From: Spirochaetota bacterium
GTDB lineage: Bacteria > Spirochaetota > JAAYUW01 > JAOAHJ01
Assembly: GCA_026415295.1 (NCBI GenBank)
Contig: JAOAHJ010000033.1
Span: 1-50,922 of the forward strand
Direction of reading: 5' to 3'
DNA length: 50,922 nt
In this document: piece after piece, positions 35,933 to 45,450 of the stretch
Position numbering within the stretch: position 1 is the first letter of the stretch
Layout: each line of letters begins with the position of its first letter
Made by a program: the position numbers and the translations under genes
Notes under the pieces: model-generated
The model's input: the letters and a program-made list of their open reading frames with translations, nothing else
The model's database searches: none
What the model was told of the DNA's origin: nothing

Positions 35933-36844
35933 TTATTTATGTTCAAATCCTTTTATAATTTTAACAATATAATCCCCTATTCTTTTTTCTGCTTCATAAG
36001 TTAAAGCCCCAATATGAGGTGTTAATAAAATTTTATGTTGTAAATCAGATAAACCATTTATCATATCAACATATCTTTTAGACTCAACAGAATCTAATGC
36101 AATACCACCAACAAAGCCATTTATAAGTTTATTTATTAAAATATCCATATCAATTAAACCAGATCTTGAAGCATTAATAATTAAAACCCCACTTTTCATT
36201 TTATCAAACTCTTCTTTTCCAATAATAAATTTATCTTCTTTTATAAGGGGAATATGAAGAGTTATTATATCTGAAGACATTAATAAGTCATCCAAAGAAA
36301 CCATTTTAACTTCTTGTAAACTTAAACTTTTTAAAAACTTATCATATGCAATTACATTCATATTAAAAGATAGAGCTCTTTTTGCAACTTCCCTTCCTAC
36401 TCTTCCAAAACCAATAATCCCAAGAGTCTTTCCAGACAATTCATTACCCAAATAGTCTTTTGAAAGATTAAAATTATTTTTATATTTAAAATTATAAAAA
36501 CACAAATTTCTTGAAAGATTAAGCATAAGTCCAATTGTAAGTTCCGCAACTGAAATACTATGAGCTTCTGGAATACTCATAACTGAAATATTATTATGTT
36601 CTGCAAAATCAATATCAATATTGTCGTTTTCAACATCACAGGAAATTATCATTTTCAAGTTTTTTGCTTTTTTAATTAAACTTTTATCTACTTTATCCTT
36701 ATGCCTTACAATTAGGATGTCATAATTTTCAATTATATCTTCAATTGGAATACCTTTGAAATCTTTATAATACAAAAAAATTTTATGCTCTTTTAATTTG
36801 TCAAAATCAAAACCATATACTTCGCTTAAGAAAAGAATATTCAT
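35933..36844 (-). CDS. D-isomer-specific 2-hydroxyacid dehydrogenase (phosphoglycerate dehydrogenase-like)
   Basis: NAD-dependent D-2-hydroxyacid dehydrogenase. The NAD-binding fold begins LGIIGFGRVGREVAKRA (about 142-158), with the acidic residue of the second strand in YDKFL. The catalytic Arg is in INASRSGLID and the catalytic His in LLTPHIGALT. It has no C-terminal ACT domain (303 aa), so it is the short SerA-like form and could equally be a glycerate, lactate or similar enzyme. It starts 28 bp after the stop of the P5C dehydrogenase gene and has an AAAGAG ribosome-binding site, so the two are very likely co-transcribed. Confidence 0.92.
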   Translation of the reverse strand: MNILFLSEVYGFDFDKLKEHKIFLYYKDFKGIPIEDIIENYDILIVRHKDKVDKSLIKKAKNLKMIISCDVENDNIDIDFAEHNNISVMSIPEAHSISVAELTIGLMLNLSRNLCFYNFKYKNNFNLSKDYLGNELSGKTLGIIGFGRVGREVAKRALSFNMNVIAYDKFLKSLSLQEVKMVSLDDLLMSSDIITLHIPLIKEDKFIIGKEEFDKMKSGVLIINASRSGLIDMDILINKLINGFVGGIALDSVESKRYVDMINGLSDLQHKILLTPHIGALTYEAEKRIGDYIVKIIKGFEHK

Positions 36845-36871
36845 AATAACTCTTTTTGTATTTATTTTTAT

Positions 36872-38500
36872 TTATTCACTTTCCATAAATGGATATCTAT
36901 AATCCTTAGGTGGTATAAAATTTTCTTTTATAGATCTAGTAGAAACCCATCTTAATAAATTTAAATATGATCCTGCTTTATCATTTGTTCCAGATTTTCT
37001 ACCACCACCGAATGGTTGTTGATTTACAATTGCTCCTGTAGGCTTATCATTTATATAAAAGTTTCCTGCTGCATATCTTAAAATATTATTTGCAATTTGA
37101 ATCGCTTTTCTATCTTCTGCAAATATAGACCCTGTTAATCCATAGCAAGATGTATTATTACATATTTCAAGAGTTTCCTCATATTTATTATCATCATAAA
37201 CATAAACAGTTAAAACTGGTCCAAATATCTCTTCTATCATTAACTTTGAGTATGGGTCAGTTGTTTGAATTAAAGTAGGTTTTATAAAATATCCTTTTGA
37301 ATTATCACAATCTCCCCCTATCAAGATCTGATCATTTTTTGAATATTTTGCATAATCTATGTAGGATTTTATTTTATTAAAAGAACTTTCATCTATAACA
37401 GCACTCATAAAGTTCCTAAAATCTTCAACATCACCCATTCTTATAGACGAAATCATATCAATTAAAATTTCTTTTAAATCTGGCCACAAACTTTTAGGGA
37501 TATAAGCTCTCGAGGCTGCAGAACACTTTTGTCCTTGATATTCATATGCTCCTCTAATCAATGCCACAGCTGTTTCAAGAATTGATGCTGATGAATGAAC
37601 AAAAACAAAATCTTTACCTCCTGTTTCACCTACAATTCTTGGGTAATTTTTATAAGTATTCAAATTATTCGCTATTGTTTTCCAAATAGAGTTAAATGTT
37701 TCAGTTGACCCAGTAAAATGAATACCTGAAAAATCTTCACTATTAAAAATAACTTCAGAAGCAACTTTTCCATCACAAGGTACAAAATTAATAACCCCAT
37801 CAGGTAAACCTGCTTTTTGCAAAAGCTTCATTATATGATAAGCAGTATAAACAGCTGAAGAAGCAGGTTTCCATAAAACAACATTTCCCATAATGGCAGG
37901 AGAGGATGGTAAATTTCCCGCAATTGAAGCAAAATTAAACGGTGTTACAGCAAAAATAAACCCTTCAATTGGTCTATATTCAACTCTATTCCAAACACCA
38001 TAAACACTTTCAGGTTGATTTTTATATATTTCTTGTGCAAAATATGAATTGTATCTAAAAAAATCTATAAGTTCACATGCAGAATCTATCTCTGCTTGAT
38101 AACATGTTTTAGATAAATCTAACATAGCACAAGCATTTAACAAACTTCTATACTCAGTTGAAAGAAGCTCTGCTGCTTTAATAAAAACAGAAACTCTTTC
38201 ATCCCATTCAATATTTGCCCAATATTTCCAAGCTTCTTTTGCACTTTCCATAGCCATTTTTAATTCTTTTTCTGTAGCTTTATGATATTTACCAAGTATA
38301 TGATTTTTGTTATGAGGAATTATACAATTTCCAGTTACACCAGTTCTAATTTCTTTTCCACCTATAATAAGTGGTATCTCAATTTGCATCGATTTTAGAA
38401 AATTTAATTTGTCTTTTAATTCTTTTCTCTCTAGAGAACCTGGTTTATATGAAAAAACAGGTTCATTTTTGGGATGTGGTATATTAAAAAAACCATTCAT
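36872..38500 (-). CDS. Delta-1-pyrroline-5-carboxylate dehydrogenase (ALDH4 type)
   Basis: Oxidises P5C/glutamate semialdehyde to glutamate, the second step of proline, ornithine and arginine breakdown. Full length at 542 aa. Motifs are EGFIFAVTPFNFASIAGNLP, WKPASSAVYTAY, HFTGSTETF, VGETGGKDFVFVH (catalytic Glu) and QGQKCSAASRAY (catalytic Cys). The sequence resembles the stand-alone eukaryotic/ALDH4A1-like group more than the RocA/PutA type. No proline dehydrogenase is adjacent, and a hydroxyacid dehydrogenase follows in the same operon. AAGGAG precedes the ATG at 38500. Confidence 0.95.
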   Translation of the reverse strand: MNGFFNIPHPKNEPVFSYKPGSLERKELKDKLNFLKSMQIEIPLIIGGKEIRTGVTGNCIIPHNKNHILGKYHKATEKELKMAMESAKEAWKYWANIEWDERVSVFIKAAELLSTEYRSLLNACAMLDLSKTCYQAEIDSACELIDFFRYNSYFAQEIYKNQPESVYGVWNRVEYRPIEGFIFAVTPFNFASIAGNLPSSPAIMGNVVLWKPASSAVYTAYHIMKLLQKAGLPDGVINFVPCDGKVASEVIFNSEDFSGIHFTGSTETFNSIWKTIANNLNTYKNYPRIVGETGGKDFVFVHSSASILETAVALIRGAYEYQGQKCSAASRAYIPKSLWPDLKEILIDMISSIRMGDVEDFRNFMSAVIDESSFNKIKSYIDYAKYSKNDQILIGGDCDNSKGYFIKPTLIQTTDPYSKLMIEEIFGPVLTVYVYDDNKYEETLEICNNTSCYGLTGSIFAEDRKAIQIANNILRYAAGNFYINDKPTGAIVNQQPFGGGRKSGTNDKAGSYLNLLRWVSTRSIKENFIPPKDYRYPFMESE

Positions 38501-38598
38501 AATTTTGCTCCTTTTTAAATATTTTTTAAATTCAAAATAAAGTTTATTTTTAATTTTTTTTTGTATATATTTCTTTAAGCTTATTTTAATTATTATTT

Positions 38599-40176
38599 TT
38601 ATATTTTCAATTTTTTTATTTCTACAATACCATTTCTATTAATTTCAATTGAATAATAATCAGTTTCAGAACTTTTTTTATAAGTATAATTTACTACTAG
38701 ATAGATAAAGTATGTTTTTAAAGTTTTAACTTTCTCAAGCTTATTTATTTCATTCAATATTAAAATATCTTTTTCAGGATCATCCATTTTTGAAGTAAAA
38801 TTCTGAAATGAAAACCTAATAATATCATCAATACCTTTAATTTCATAATATTGCAAAAAATTTTTAATTAATTTATTTCTTATTTTTATTACTTTCCTAT
38901 AGTGAATAATATCAAAATCACTTTGATTCATAAAACTTGTCTTTAAAAAATTGTAAAGTTTAATTCTTTTTTTATTAATCTGAGAACTTTTAAAAAACCA
39001 AATTCCTTCTTTCATCTTGGCTATGATCTTTTTATTGTTATCTACAATATTAATATTGTAATTATAAATATATTTTTTTAATTTAACAAGCAAATAAAAT
39101 TTAAGAAAATCTTTCAGTCTATCTTTCATAATATAAATAAGAACTATAATTAATAAAATTATTGAAGTAAAATTTAAGCTTATTGATGCTGGATAACCAA
39201 ATTTATTTTGAGAATAAATTGTAAAAATTGTTGCAAGTAGCATAGAAAATCCAGCAGCAATAGAAAAAATAATCTGTTCTAATGCAAATGAAGCACTAGC
39301 TCTTTTAATATCAAGAAATAATATAGAACTAAAAATTTTTTTTAATTTAGCTTTTCTATTTAAAAAATTAGCTGAATTTATTAAAGAATTCTTTTTTGAA
39401 AAAACCGGAATTCCTAATTCTAAACGAAATTTATTTAATTTTTTAACATTTTTAATAATTTCTTTTTCAAGTATTATTAAAGTTTTTTTTTCAAATTTTT
39501 TTTCATTATTATAATATAACTTATCATTTTTATATATTTTTGAATAAGCACCATTAAAATCTTTTAGAATAATTTCTAATAACTTAATGTAAAATTTTTC
39601 AATATAAATTAAGATATATTCGATAGAGTCAAGAATCGATTGTTCTAAATCCTTTATGCTTTTTTTATCATTTATTAATCTTATAGAATTTAAATTAATT
39701 AAAACATTTTTTATTTTTTTATTAAAAATATGAAACCTTTTTGAAATAATCTTTATATCTTTTATATTTTTTAAGCTTGAAATTTTATTTTTTATTAAAA
39801 CACAAAAAGATAAAACAATTATCTTAAAATCATCTTTTACCTTTTTTATATCATTTATTTGTTGCTGTGAACTTTTATTTTTTGTATTATATAATTCTAT
39901 TTTGTTTTTTATTTCTTTAAGTTTATTTACAATTTGATTTGACGATAGAATTGGAGTTTTAAATCTAAAATAATTTTTAAAACTTTTATAAAAATCATTT
40001 AATTCAAAAAATGGTGGAATTATAAAAAGATTTTCAGGAATTATAAAATAAAGATCAAAATTATATTTTTCTTTTCTTTTCGTGTAATTTAAAGGATAAA
40101 AGTTTTTAAGTTCAATTGTAAAAAAATCATGCTTTTTTAAATTTCCTTTTATATTTTTAACTATTAAATTCTTCAT
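38599..40176 (-). CDS. Membrane protein of unknown function with a central two-helix span
   Basis: A 525-aa protein with long charged flanks and two central hydrophobic segments at about 302-322 and 333-352 (SFALEQIIFSIAAGFSMLL; IILLIIVLIYIMKDRLKDF). The motif IYIMKDRLKDF just after the second segment recalls, from memory, a conserved unannotated bacterial family with a similar YMFKDRIKE stretch. The N-terminal half (100-250) is Lys/Ile/Asn-rich and helical. The last 20 residues (YYSIEINRNGIVEIKKLKI) look like a small beta-hairpin. No catalytic motif or partner is seen. It follows a recognisable promoter at 40284-40311 and has a poor Shine-Dalgarno. Confidence 0.75.
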   Translation of the reverse strand: MKNLIVKNIKGNLKKHDFFTIELKNFYPLNYTKRKEKYNFDLYFIIPENLFIIPPFFELNDFYKSFKNYFRFKTPILSSNQIVNKLKEIKNKIELYNTKNKSSQQQINDIKKVKDDFKIIVLSFCVLIKNKISSLKNIKDIKIISKRFHIFNKKIKNVLINLNSIRLINDKKSIKDLEQSILDSIEYILIYIEKFYIKLLEIILKDFNGAYSKIYKNDKLYYNNEKKFEKKTLIILEKEIIKNVKKLNKFRLELGIPVFSKKNSLINSANFLNRKAKLKKIFSSILFLDIKRASASFALEQIIFSIAAGFSMLLATIFTIYSQNKFGYPASISLNFTSIILLIIVLIYIMKDRLKDFLKFYLLVKLKKYIYNYNINIVDNNKKIIAKMKEGIWFFKSSQINKKRIKLYNFLKTSFMNQSDFDIIHYRKVIKIRNKLIKNFLQYYEIKGIDDIIRFSFQNFTSKMDDPEKDILILNEINKLEKVKTLKTYFIYLVVNYTYKKSSETDYYSIEINRNGIVEIKKLKI

Positions 40177-40283
40177 TTAAAAATTAGATTTTTATTTTTT
40201 TTAAAAAGAATATTAAAAAATTTATTAATTTATTTTTTTAATTCTTATAAAAAATTAAAATTCAAAAAAGAATAATTTAGAAA

Positions 40284-40311
40284 AGAATAGATAAATAAAG
40301 ATATTTGTCAA
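40284..40311 (-). promoter_or_regulatory. Possible promoter of the 38599-40176 gene
   Basis: On the minus strand TTGACA (40306-40311) is followed after 16 bp by TATTCT (40284-40289), leaving a leader of about 100 nt. It lies between the hybrid kinase gene and this gene, so the latter can be transcribed independently of the signalling operon. Confidence 0.45.
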
Positions 40312-40328
40312 TAATTTGAGAAGAATAA

Positions 40329-42401
40329 TTAAGAAAATAATTCGTTTATTTTATTTCTTAACTGTTCTATATTAAAAGGTTTTTGTAAAAAATTCATTTC
40401 TCTTATTTCAATATTTTTTCTTAAAAGGTCCTCAAATGAAAAACCAGAAATGATTAATTCTTTAATATTTTTAAATCTTTTTCTTAAAAGTTTAATTAAT
40501 ATATCAGCAGACATATCTTCAAGTAAGAAATCAACTATAATAAGATCTGGTATAAAATTTTCTTCTTCAATTATTCTAAAAACTTCTTTTGCATTTTTTG
40601 CTTTTTTTATAAGAACATTAAATTTTCTTAACATTCTTTCTATTGTTAACGAGACATAATAATCATCTTCAACCAATATAACTCTATTTAATTTTAAAAA
40701 TTTATTATCTTTATTTTCTTCAATTTTTAATGTGCTATCTAAAGGTTTTTCTTCTATTATTGGAAATAATATTATAAATTCAGTTCCTTTATTTATTTCT
40801 GAAGAAACAAAAATATAACCATTTGACTCTTTAATAATATTAGAAACAAGAAACAAACCAAGACCTGTACCTTCTTTATCTTTCTTTCTTGTAAAGAATG
40901 GATCAAATATCATTGGTAAAAACTCTTCCTCAATGCCTGAGCCATTATCTGAAAATTTTATTTCTAAATACTCTCCTGGTAATATACTTTTTTCATTATT
41001 TTCTCTAAATTTAATATTATTGGTCTCTATTTTTATTATACCTCCATTTTCCATAGCATCCTTAGCATTTGAGCATAAATTTATTAAAATTTGTTCAAAA
41101 TTTATAAGATCAATATATATCTTAGTTTTTTCTGCACAAAGTTTATAAATAATATCTATATTTTCTCCTACTAGCTTTTTTAATAACTTATTAGCTTCAT
41201 CAAACTCTTTATGTACATCAATAACTTCAGGAGAAGAATGCTTTTTTTTGCTAAAATCCAAAATCTTTTTAACAAGTTTAGAACCATTAATCGAAGCATC
41301 ATAGATATTTTTAGCTTCCTCAAATAAAGGATTATTCCTATCTAAAGAATCTATAAGATTCTGACTACAATTAATTATAATGGTTAATATATTATTAAAA
41401 TCATGAGCAATTCCACCTGCAAATTTTCCAATAGAATCTATTCTTTGAGAATGCAAAATTTCTTTATACATTATCTCTCTTTGGTAAATTAGATTTTTTA
41501 ACTCTGTTTGATCCTCAAACACAATAATAAATTCTTTGGTAAAGTTATCTTTTAAGACAATTAATTTTATCCTAACATTAAAAAATCTTCTATTATTATT
41601 GGAATCTTCAATAAAAATTTCATAATTATTTATTTCATAATTATTAATTAAAATATCACTTAATATATCTTTTAAATCTGTTTTTTCAAAAATTCTATTT
41701 TTTATTTCAAAAAAGTTTTTATTTTCAATATCTTCTTTAGAATTAAACAATTCTTTGAAAATCAAATTTGCTTTCTTTATTAAATAGTTATCATTTAGAA
41801 TTACTATTGGATTTGGCATAATATCTATCATATTATTTAAATAAAGAAAGTTTTCATATGCTTCATTTTGAGCTTTTTCCTTAGCTAAAATTTCCTCTTT
41901 TAACTTTTTATTTGCATCTTCTAGTTGAAGCATTTTACTCTCAAGTTTTTTTACAAGCACATCATTATACAATTTATAGTAGTTTAACTCATTTTCTACT
42001 TTTTGATGTTCAACTTTTAAAGCTCCTTTACCATATTCATCTAAAACTTCTTTTATAAGTTTATTAAACTCTTCCTTTTCTTTCGGTTTTAATATGTATC
42101 TGCTTGCCCCGCTATTTAATCCTAAATTTATATCCTCTTCATCCGTATATGTAGCCGTATAAAATACAAAAGGAATATTTTTTAATTTTTCATCTTCTTT
42201 AACTACTTTACATAATGTAAAACCATCCATCTGAGGCATTAAAACATCCGATATGATTAAATTAATAACTTTTCCTTTTAATATTTGTAAAGCTTCAACA
42301 CCATTTCTTGCTTCAAATACACAATATCCATCAGATTCAAGGTAAGTTCTCAATAAATAACGATTTTCTTCATAATCATCAACTATAAGAATATTTACCA
42401 T
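40329..42401 (-). CDS. Hybrid histidine kinase: REC, PAS, HisKA, HATPase, REC
   Basis: A cytosolic 690-aa kinase without membrane segments. The N-terminal receiver (1-120) has the phosphoacceptor Asp52 in ISDVLMPQMDG and YTATYTDEEDINLGLNSGASRY. A coiled-coil (about 135-180) leads to a PAS domain (about 190-300). The HisKA domain has GKFAGGIAHDFNN with His333, and the ATPase has LCSNAKDAM, SDNGSGI, FFTRKKDKEGTGLGL. A C-terminal receiver (about 575-690) keeps VEDDYY, the Asp in IIVDFL, and FLQKPF. It is third in a run of three signalling genes (gap 53 bp). The N-terminal receiver suggests that it accepts phosphate from another kinase, presumably the one encoded upstream, before its own output. 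AGGAT precedes the ATG. Confidence 0.95.
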   Translation of the reverse strand: MVNILIVDDYEENRYLLRTYLESDGYCVFEARNGVEALQILKGKVINLIISDVLMPQMDGFTLCKVVKEDEKLKNIPFVFYTATYTDEEDINLGLNSGASRYILKPKEKEEFNKLIKEVLDEYGKGALKVEHQKVENELNYYKLYNDVLVKKLESKMLQLEDANKKLKEEILAKEKAQNEAYENFLYLNNMIDIMPNPIVILNDNYLIKKANLIFKELFNSKEDIENKNFFEIKNRIFEKTDLKDILSDILINNYEINNYEIFIEDSNNNRRFFNVRIKLIVLKDNFTKEFIIVFEDQTELKNLIYQREIMYKEILHSQRIDSIGKFAGGIAHDFNNILTIIINCSQNLIDSLDRNNPLFEEAKNIYDASINGSKLVKKILDFSKKKHSSPEVIDVHKEFDEANKLLKKLVGENIDIIYKLCAEKTKIYIDLINFEQILINLCSNAKDAMENGGIIKIETNNIKFRENNEKSILPGEYLEIKFSDNGSGIEEEFLPMIFDPFFTRKKDKEGTGLGLFLVSNIIKESNGYIFVSSEINKGTEFIILFPIIEEKPLDSTLKIEENKDNKFLKLNRVILVEDDYYVSLTIERMLRKFNVLIKKAKNAKEVFRIIEEENFIPDLIIVDFLLEDMSADILIKLLRKRFKNIKELIISGFSFEDLLRKNIEIREMNFLQKPFNIEQLRNKINELFS

Positions 42402-42454
42402 AAATTTATCCTAAATATAAAATAGTTAAAAATTAATTAATTTTAAAAAATTTT

Positions 42455-42823
42455 TTAATTTATTTTTATAAATTTTTTTATTTCATCAATAAATGTATCT
42501 GGATTTATAGGTTTTTCTATATAACCAATACAACCTGATTCAAAAGCTTTTTCTTTATCACCTGGCATAGCATAAGAGGTTACTGCTATAATAGGTATAT
42601 TTTTTAATGATTCAATATTTTTTATTTTCTTTGCCAAATTATACCCATCTATATATGGAAGTTGTATGTCAAGTAATATAATTTCAGGTTTTATCTCTTT
42701 AAGCTTTTCCAAAGCAATAAATCCATTATTTGCATAATCAACATCAAATCCATTCTTTTCTAAAAGATACTTTATAAGATATAGGTTTTGTTCATTATCT
42801 TCTATTATAAATATTAAAGCCAT
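42455..42823 (-). CDS. Stand-alone receiver (DivK/CheY-like) response regulator
   Basis: A single receiver domain of 122 aa and no output domain. Acidic pocket residues are Glu8-Asp9, phosphoacceptor Asp52 (LLDIQLPYIDG), Thr in AVTSYAM and Lys in YIEKPI. Such receivers work as phosphate shuttles or diffusible regulators. It lies between the two kinases, 35 bp behind the sensor kinase and 53 bp ahead of the hybrid kinase, so it is the natural intermediate carrier. AAGG precedes the ATG. Confidence 0.95.
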   Translation of the reverse strand: MALIFIIEDNEQNLYLIKYLLEKNGFDVDYANNGFIALEKLKEIKPEIILLDIQLPYIDGYNLAKKIKNIESLKNIPIIAVTSYAMPGDKEKAFESGCIGYIEKPINPDTFIDEIKKFIKIN

Positions 42824-42858
42824 TACTACCTTCTTAACTTTTTATTTATCTAATCTTT

Positions 42859-45105
42859 TTAAATATCTTCATAAGGTATTGTAAAAATAAATGTTGATCC
42901 TTTTCCAAATTCACTTTCAAAACATATTTTACCCCCTAAAAGTTCAACTAATTTTTTACATACAGATAATCCAAGTCCTGTTCCTTCATAATTTCTACTT
43001 AAACCTTGATCAACTTGTAAAAAAGGTTTAAAAAGATAAACTTTATCTTCATCTTTGATACCAATACCTGTATCAGCTATAGAGAATACTAAATTTTTAT
43101 CATTTTTTTTACAAGTAAAAGAAATTTTACCAACATTTGTAAATTTAATAGCATTACTAAGAAGATTTATTATAATTTGTTTTAATCTTCTTTTATCTGT
43201 ATTTACAAAAATTAGACTTTCATCAATAAAAAAGTCAAAGCCTAAGCCTTTTTTTTGAATTTGTGGCATTAAAGAGTTAAAAATATCCTCTAAAAATGGT
43301 AAAAGTTCAAACTTTTCATAAACTAATTTAAATTCACCTGCTTCAATTTTTGAAAGATCTAAAACATCATTTATAAGGTCAAGTAAATGTTGTGAGCTTT
43401 TTTTTACCATAGTAAGTTGTTTCTTTTGTTCATCATTTAATTTACCTGGAAGTTCCTGAAGAAGAATTCCTGTAAATCCAATAATTGAATTTAGAGGTGT
43501 TCTTAATTCATGAGACATAGTTGCTAAAAAAGTACTTTTCATTTTATCAGCAAATTGAGCTTTTTCAAGAGCTTCTTCTAACTCTTTTGTTCTTTCATTT
43601 ACTATATGTTCAAGTTCCTTGGAATGTAACAAAATTTTGGAATGTAATATTAAATTATTTAATGAAACAGCTAAATTTGATGCAATTGTTTCTATTAGGT
43701 TTTTATTTTCAAAAAAATTCTTTTCAGTAAATGAAGCTAAAAGTAAAATACCTGTTAAATTTGATAAATACATAAGTGGAATAACTGCAATTGATTCAAA
43801 TCCAGCATCAATACACTCATCCCTTGTAACTAATTTTTCATATTTTAAATTTCTTATAAATAATGATTTTTTTTCTTTTAAAACATTTCCACAAACACAT
43901 TCTCCAATATTATGAATATGTTTAGGATTCCATTTTAGTTTTAAATCTTCAGGTTGAATTTCTTTTACAATAAGATTTTCATTCTCAGTTAAAAATATAA
44001 TTGCCCCATTTATTTTTAAATATTCAATTATCATGGTCAATACATTAGAAAAAAAATTGGAATCTAATAGGTAAAAATTTATTATAGTAGATAATTTGTA
44101 TAAAAAATCAAGTTCATCAACTTTTTTATTTAAACTTTCTATTAAAAACCTTTCTCTATTATGAAATCTCTTGTAATCATTTTCCATTTTATTTTTCATT
44201 CTAACAATATTTCTTCTCATTAAAAAAAAGAAAAATATTAAAATAGAAAAAAATACTATTGAAAAAATAGTTATATATTTTAGTAATATCTCAACTTTGC
44301 TTTTATAAGATACCTCCCATTTTTTTAAAATTCTATAATATGTAGAATTTTTATCTTTTTTTAATTTTTCCAATACAATATCAATGGAATCCAAATATTG
44401 CAAATTTTTGCCTTTTTTTGTTATAAAGAAAAGTTCAACTGGAAATAACTCAATATTTGATGCCCTTAAGTTATATTCTCTAAAGAAATAATTACCAAAA
44501 AAATTATTAACAATTACACAATCTGTTAAACCTTGATATGTTAAAATAAAACCATCTTTAAGAGAATTTACTTTTACAATTTCATAATTAAATAATAAAT
44601 TCTCTTTTAATAATATTAAATTCTTTTCTTGAATAGAAGAACTAAGAACGGCTATCTTCTTACCATTTAAATCTGATAGATTCTTTAAATTTATTTTATT
44701 ATTTGAATAAATTTTAGAAACAGAATATAAAACAGGGACTTTATTAAAACTATAAAGTTCAGCTCTTTCATCAGAATAAGCAACATCAGGCATTAAATCG
44801 ATAACTTCATTTTGAAGATTATCTAAACATTTTTGCCAATCACCAAAAATGAATTCAACATCCCAATTATTTATTTTGGCAATTTCATTTATTAAATCAA
44901 CCCAAATACCAGCTGGTTTTCCCCTTAAATCTAGAAATATTTTTGGTTCATTATTATAAATTCCAACTTTTATTTTTTCTTTAAAATTTTCTGAAAACAA
45001 ATAATAAATCTCATTAAATAATAAAAATGATAAGATAATTAAAAATATTAAAAATTTATTAGCTAATTGAGTTTTTAACTTAATAAAAAGTAAATTATTA
45101 AACAT
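42859..45105 (-). CDS. Membrane sensor histidine kinase: SBP_bac_3, TM, GAF, HisKA, HATPase
   Basis: A 748-aa kinase with an extracytoplasmic solute-binding domain. An N-terminal membrane segment (about 14-36) is followed by an SBP_bac_3-like domain (about 43-265: KVGIYNNEPKIFLD, GIWVDLINEIAKI, DLMPDVAYSDERAELY, LNGKKIAVL). A second segment (about 273-294) leads to a GAF domain (about 335-480) with Cys403, Cys405 and Cys431. HisKA has FLATMSHELRTPLN (His532), and the ATPase has NLLSNAIKFT, DTGIGI and GTGLGLSV. It is first in the signalling operon, and the binding domain suggests sensing of a small solute such as an amino acid. Divergent from rsmD across a 345-bp spacer. Confidence 0.95.
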   Translation of the reverse strand: MFNNLLFIKLKTQLANKFLIFLIILSFLLFNEIYYLFSENFKEKIKVGIYNNEPKIFLDLRGKPAGIWVDLINEIAKINNWDVEFIFGDWQKCLDNLQNEVIDLMPDVAYSDERAELYSFNKVPVLYSVSKIYSNNKINLKNLSDLNGKKIAVLSSSIQEKNLILLKENLLFNYEIVKVNSLKDGFILTYQGLTDCVIVNNFFGNYFFREYNLRASNIELFPVELFFITKKGKNLQYLDSIDIVLEKLKKDKNSTYYRILKKWEVSYKSKVEILLKYITIFSIVFFSILIFFFFLMRRNIVRMKNKMENDYKRFHNRERFLIESLNKKVDELDFLYKLSTIINFYLLDSNFFSNVLTMIIEYLKINGAIIFLTENENLIVKEIQPEDLKLKWNPKHIHNIGECVCGNVLKEKKSLFIRNLKYEKLVTRDECIDAGFESIAVIPLMYLSNLTGILLLASFTEKNFFENKNLIETIASNLAVSLNNLILHSKILLHSKELEHIVNERTKELEEALEKAQFADKMKSTFLATMSHELRTPLNSIIGFTGILLQELPGKLNDEQKKQLTMVKKSSQHLLDLINDVLDLSKIEAGEFKLVYEKFELLPFLEDIFNSLMPQIQKKGLGFDFFIDESLIFVNTDKRRLKQIIINLLSNAIKFTNVGKISFTCKKNDKNLVFSIADTGIGIKDEDKVYLFKPFLQVDQGLSRNYEGTGLGLSVCKKLVELLGGKICFESEFGKGSTFIFTIPYEDI

Positions 45106-45450
45106 TTTAATTCTTTAAAAAATTACTTATTAACAAATAATCAATCTTAAATAAAAATTCTTTTTTTATAAATTTATTTTTTATAATTTTTTTATTTATT
45201 CATATTCTTTTTCTTGCAATATTCTACTAAATTATAAAAATTATTATAATATTTATAATATAAATTTAAAAAAGTTCAATAAAGAATTTTATCAATTTTT
45301 ATTTTTAATAAATTTGTTTAAAATAAAAAAAAATTATGTAAATTTTATTTTAGATAATAATTTTTAATAAATTTTTAATAAATAATATTTTTAACATATA
45401 AAAAAAATTATATTAAAAATTATTTAATAAATAAAAAAATAGAAGGGAAA
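45106..45450. other. AT-rich divergent intergenic spacer
   Basis: 345 bp between the sensor kinase and rsmD. It is almost purely A and T and carries no gene. Short direct repeats such as TTTTTAATAAAT recur (near 45302, 45360 and 45372) but look like composition effects. A GAAGGGA ribosome-binding site precedes the rsmD ATG. Promoters for both flanking genes must lie here, but I cannot pick boxes confidently. Confidence 0.6.

Noticed and set aside
45300-45400. Repeated TTTTTAATAAAT blocks as origin iterons or a DnaA/DUE-like region
   Set aside because: No DnaA boxes (TTATCCACA-like) or replication genes are present, and the repeats are low-complexity A/T only.
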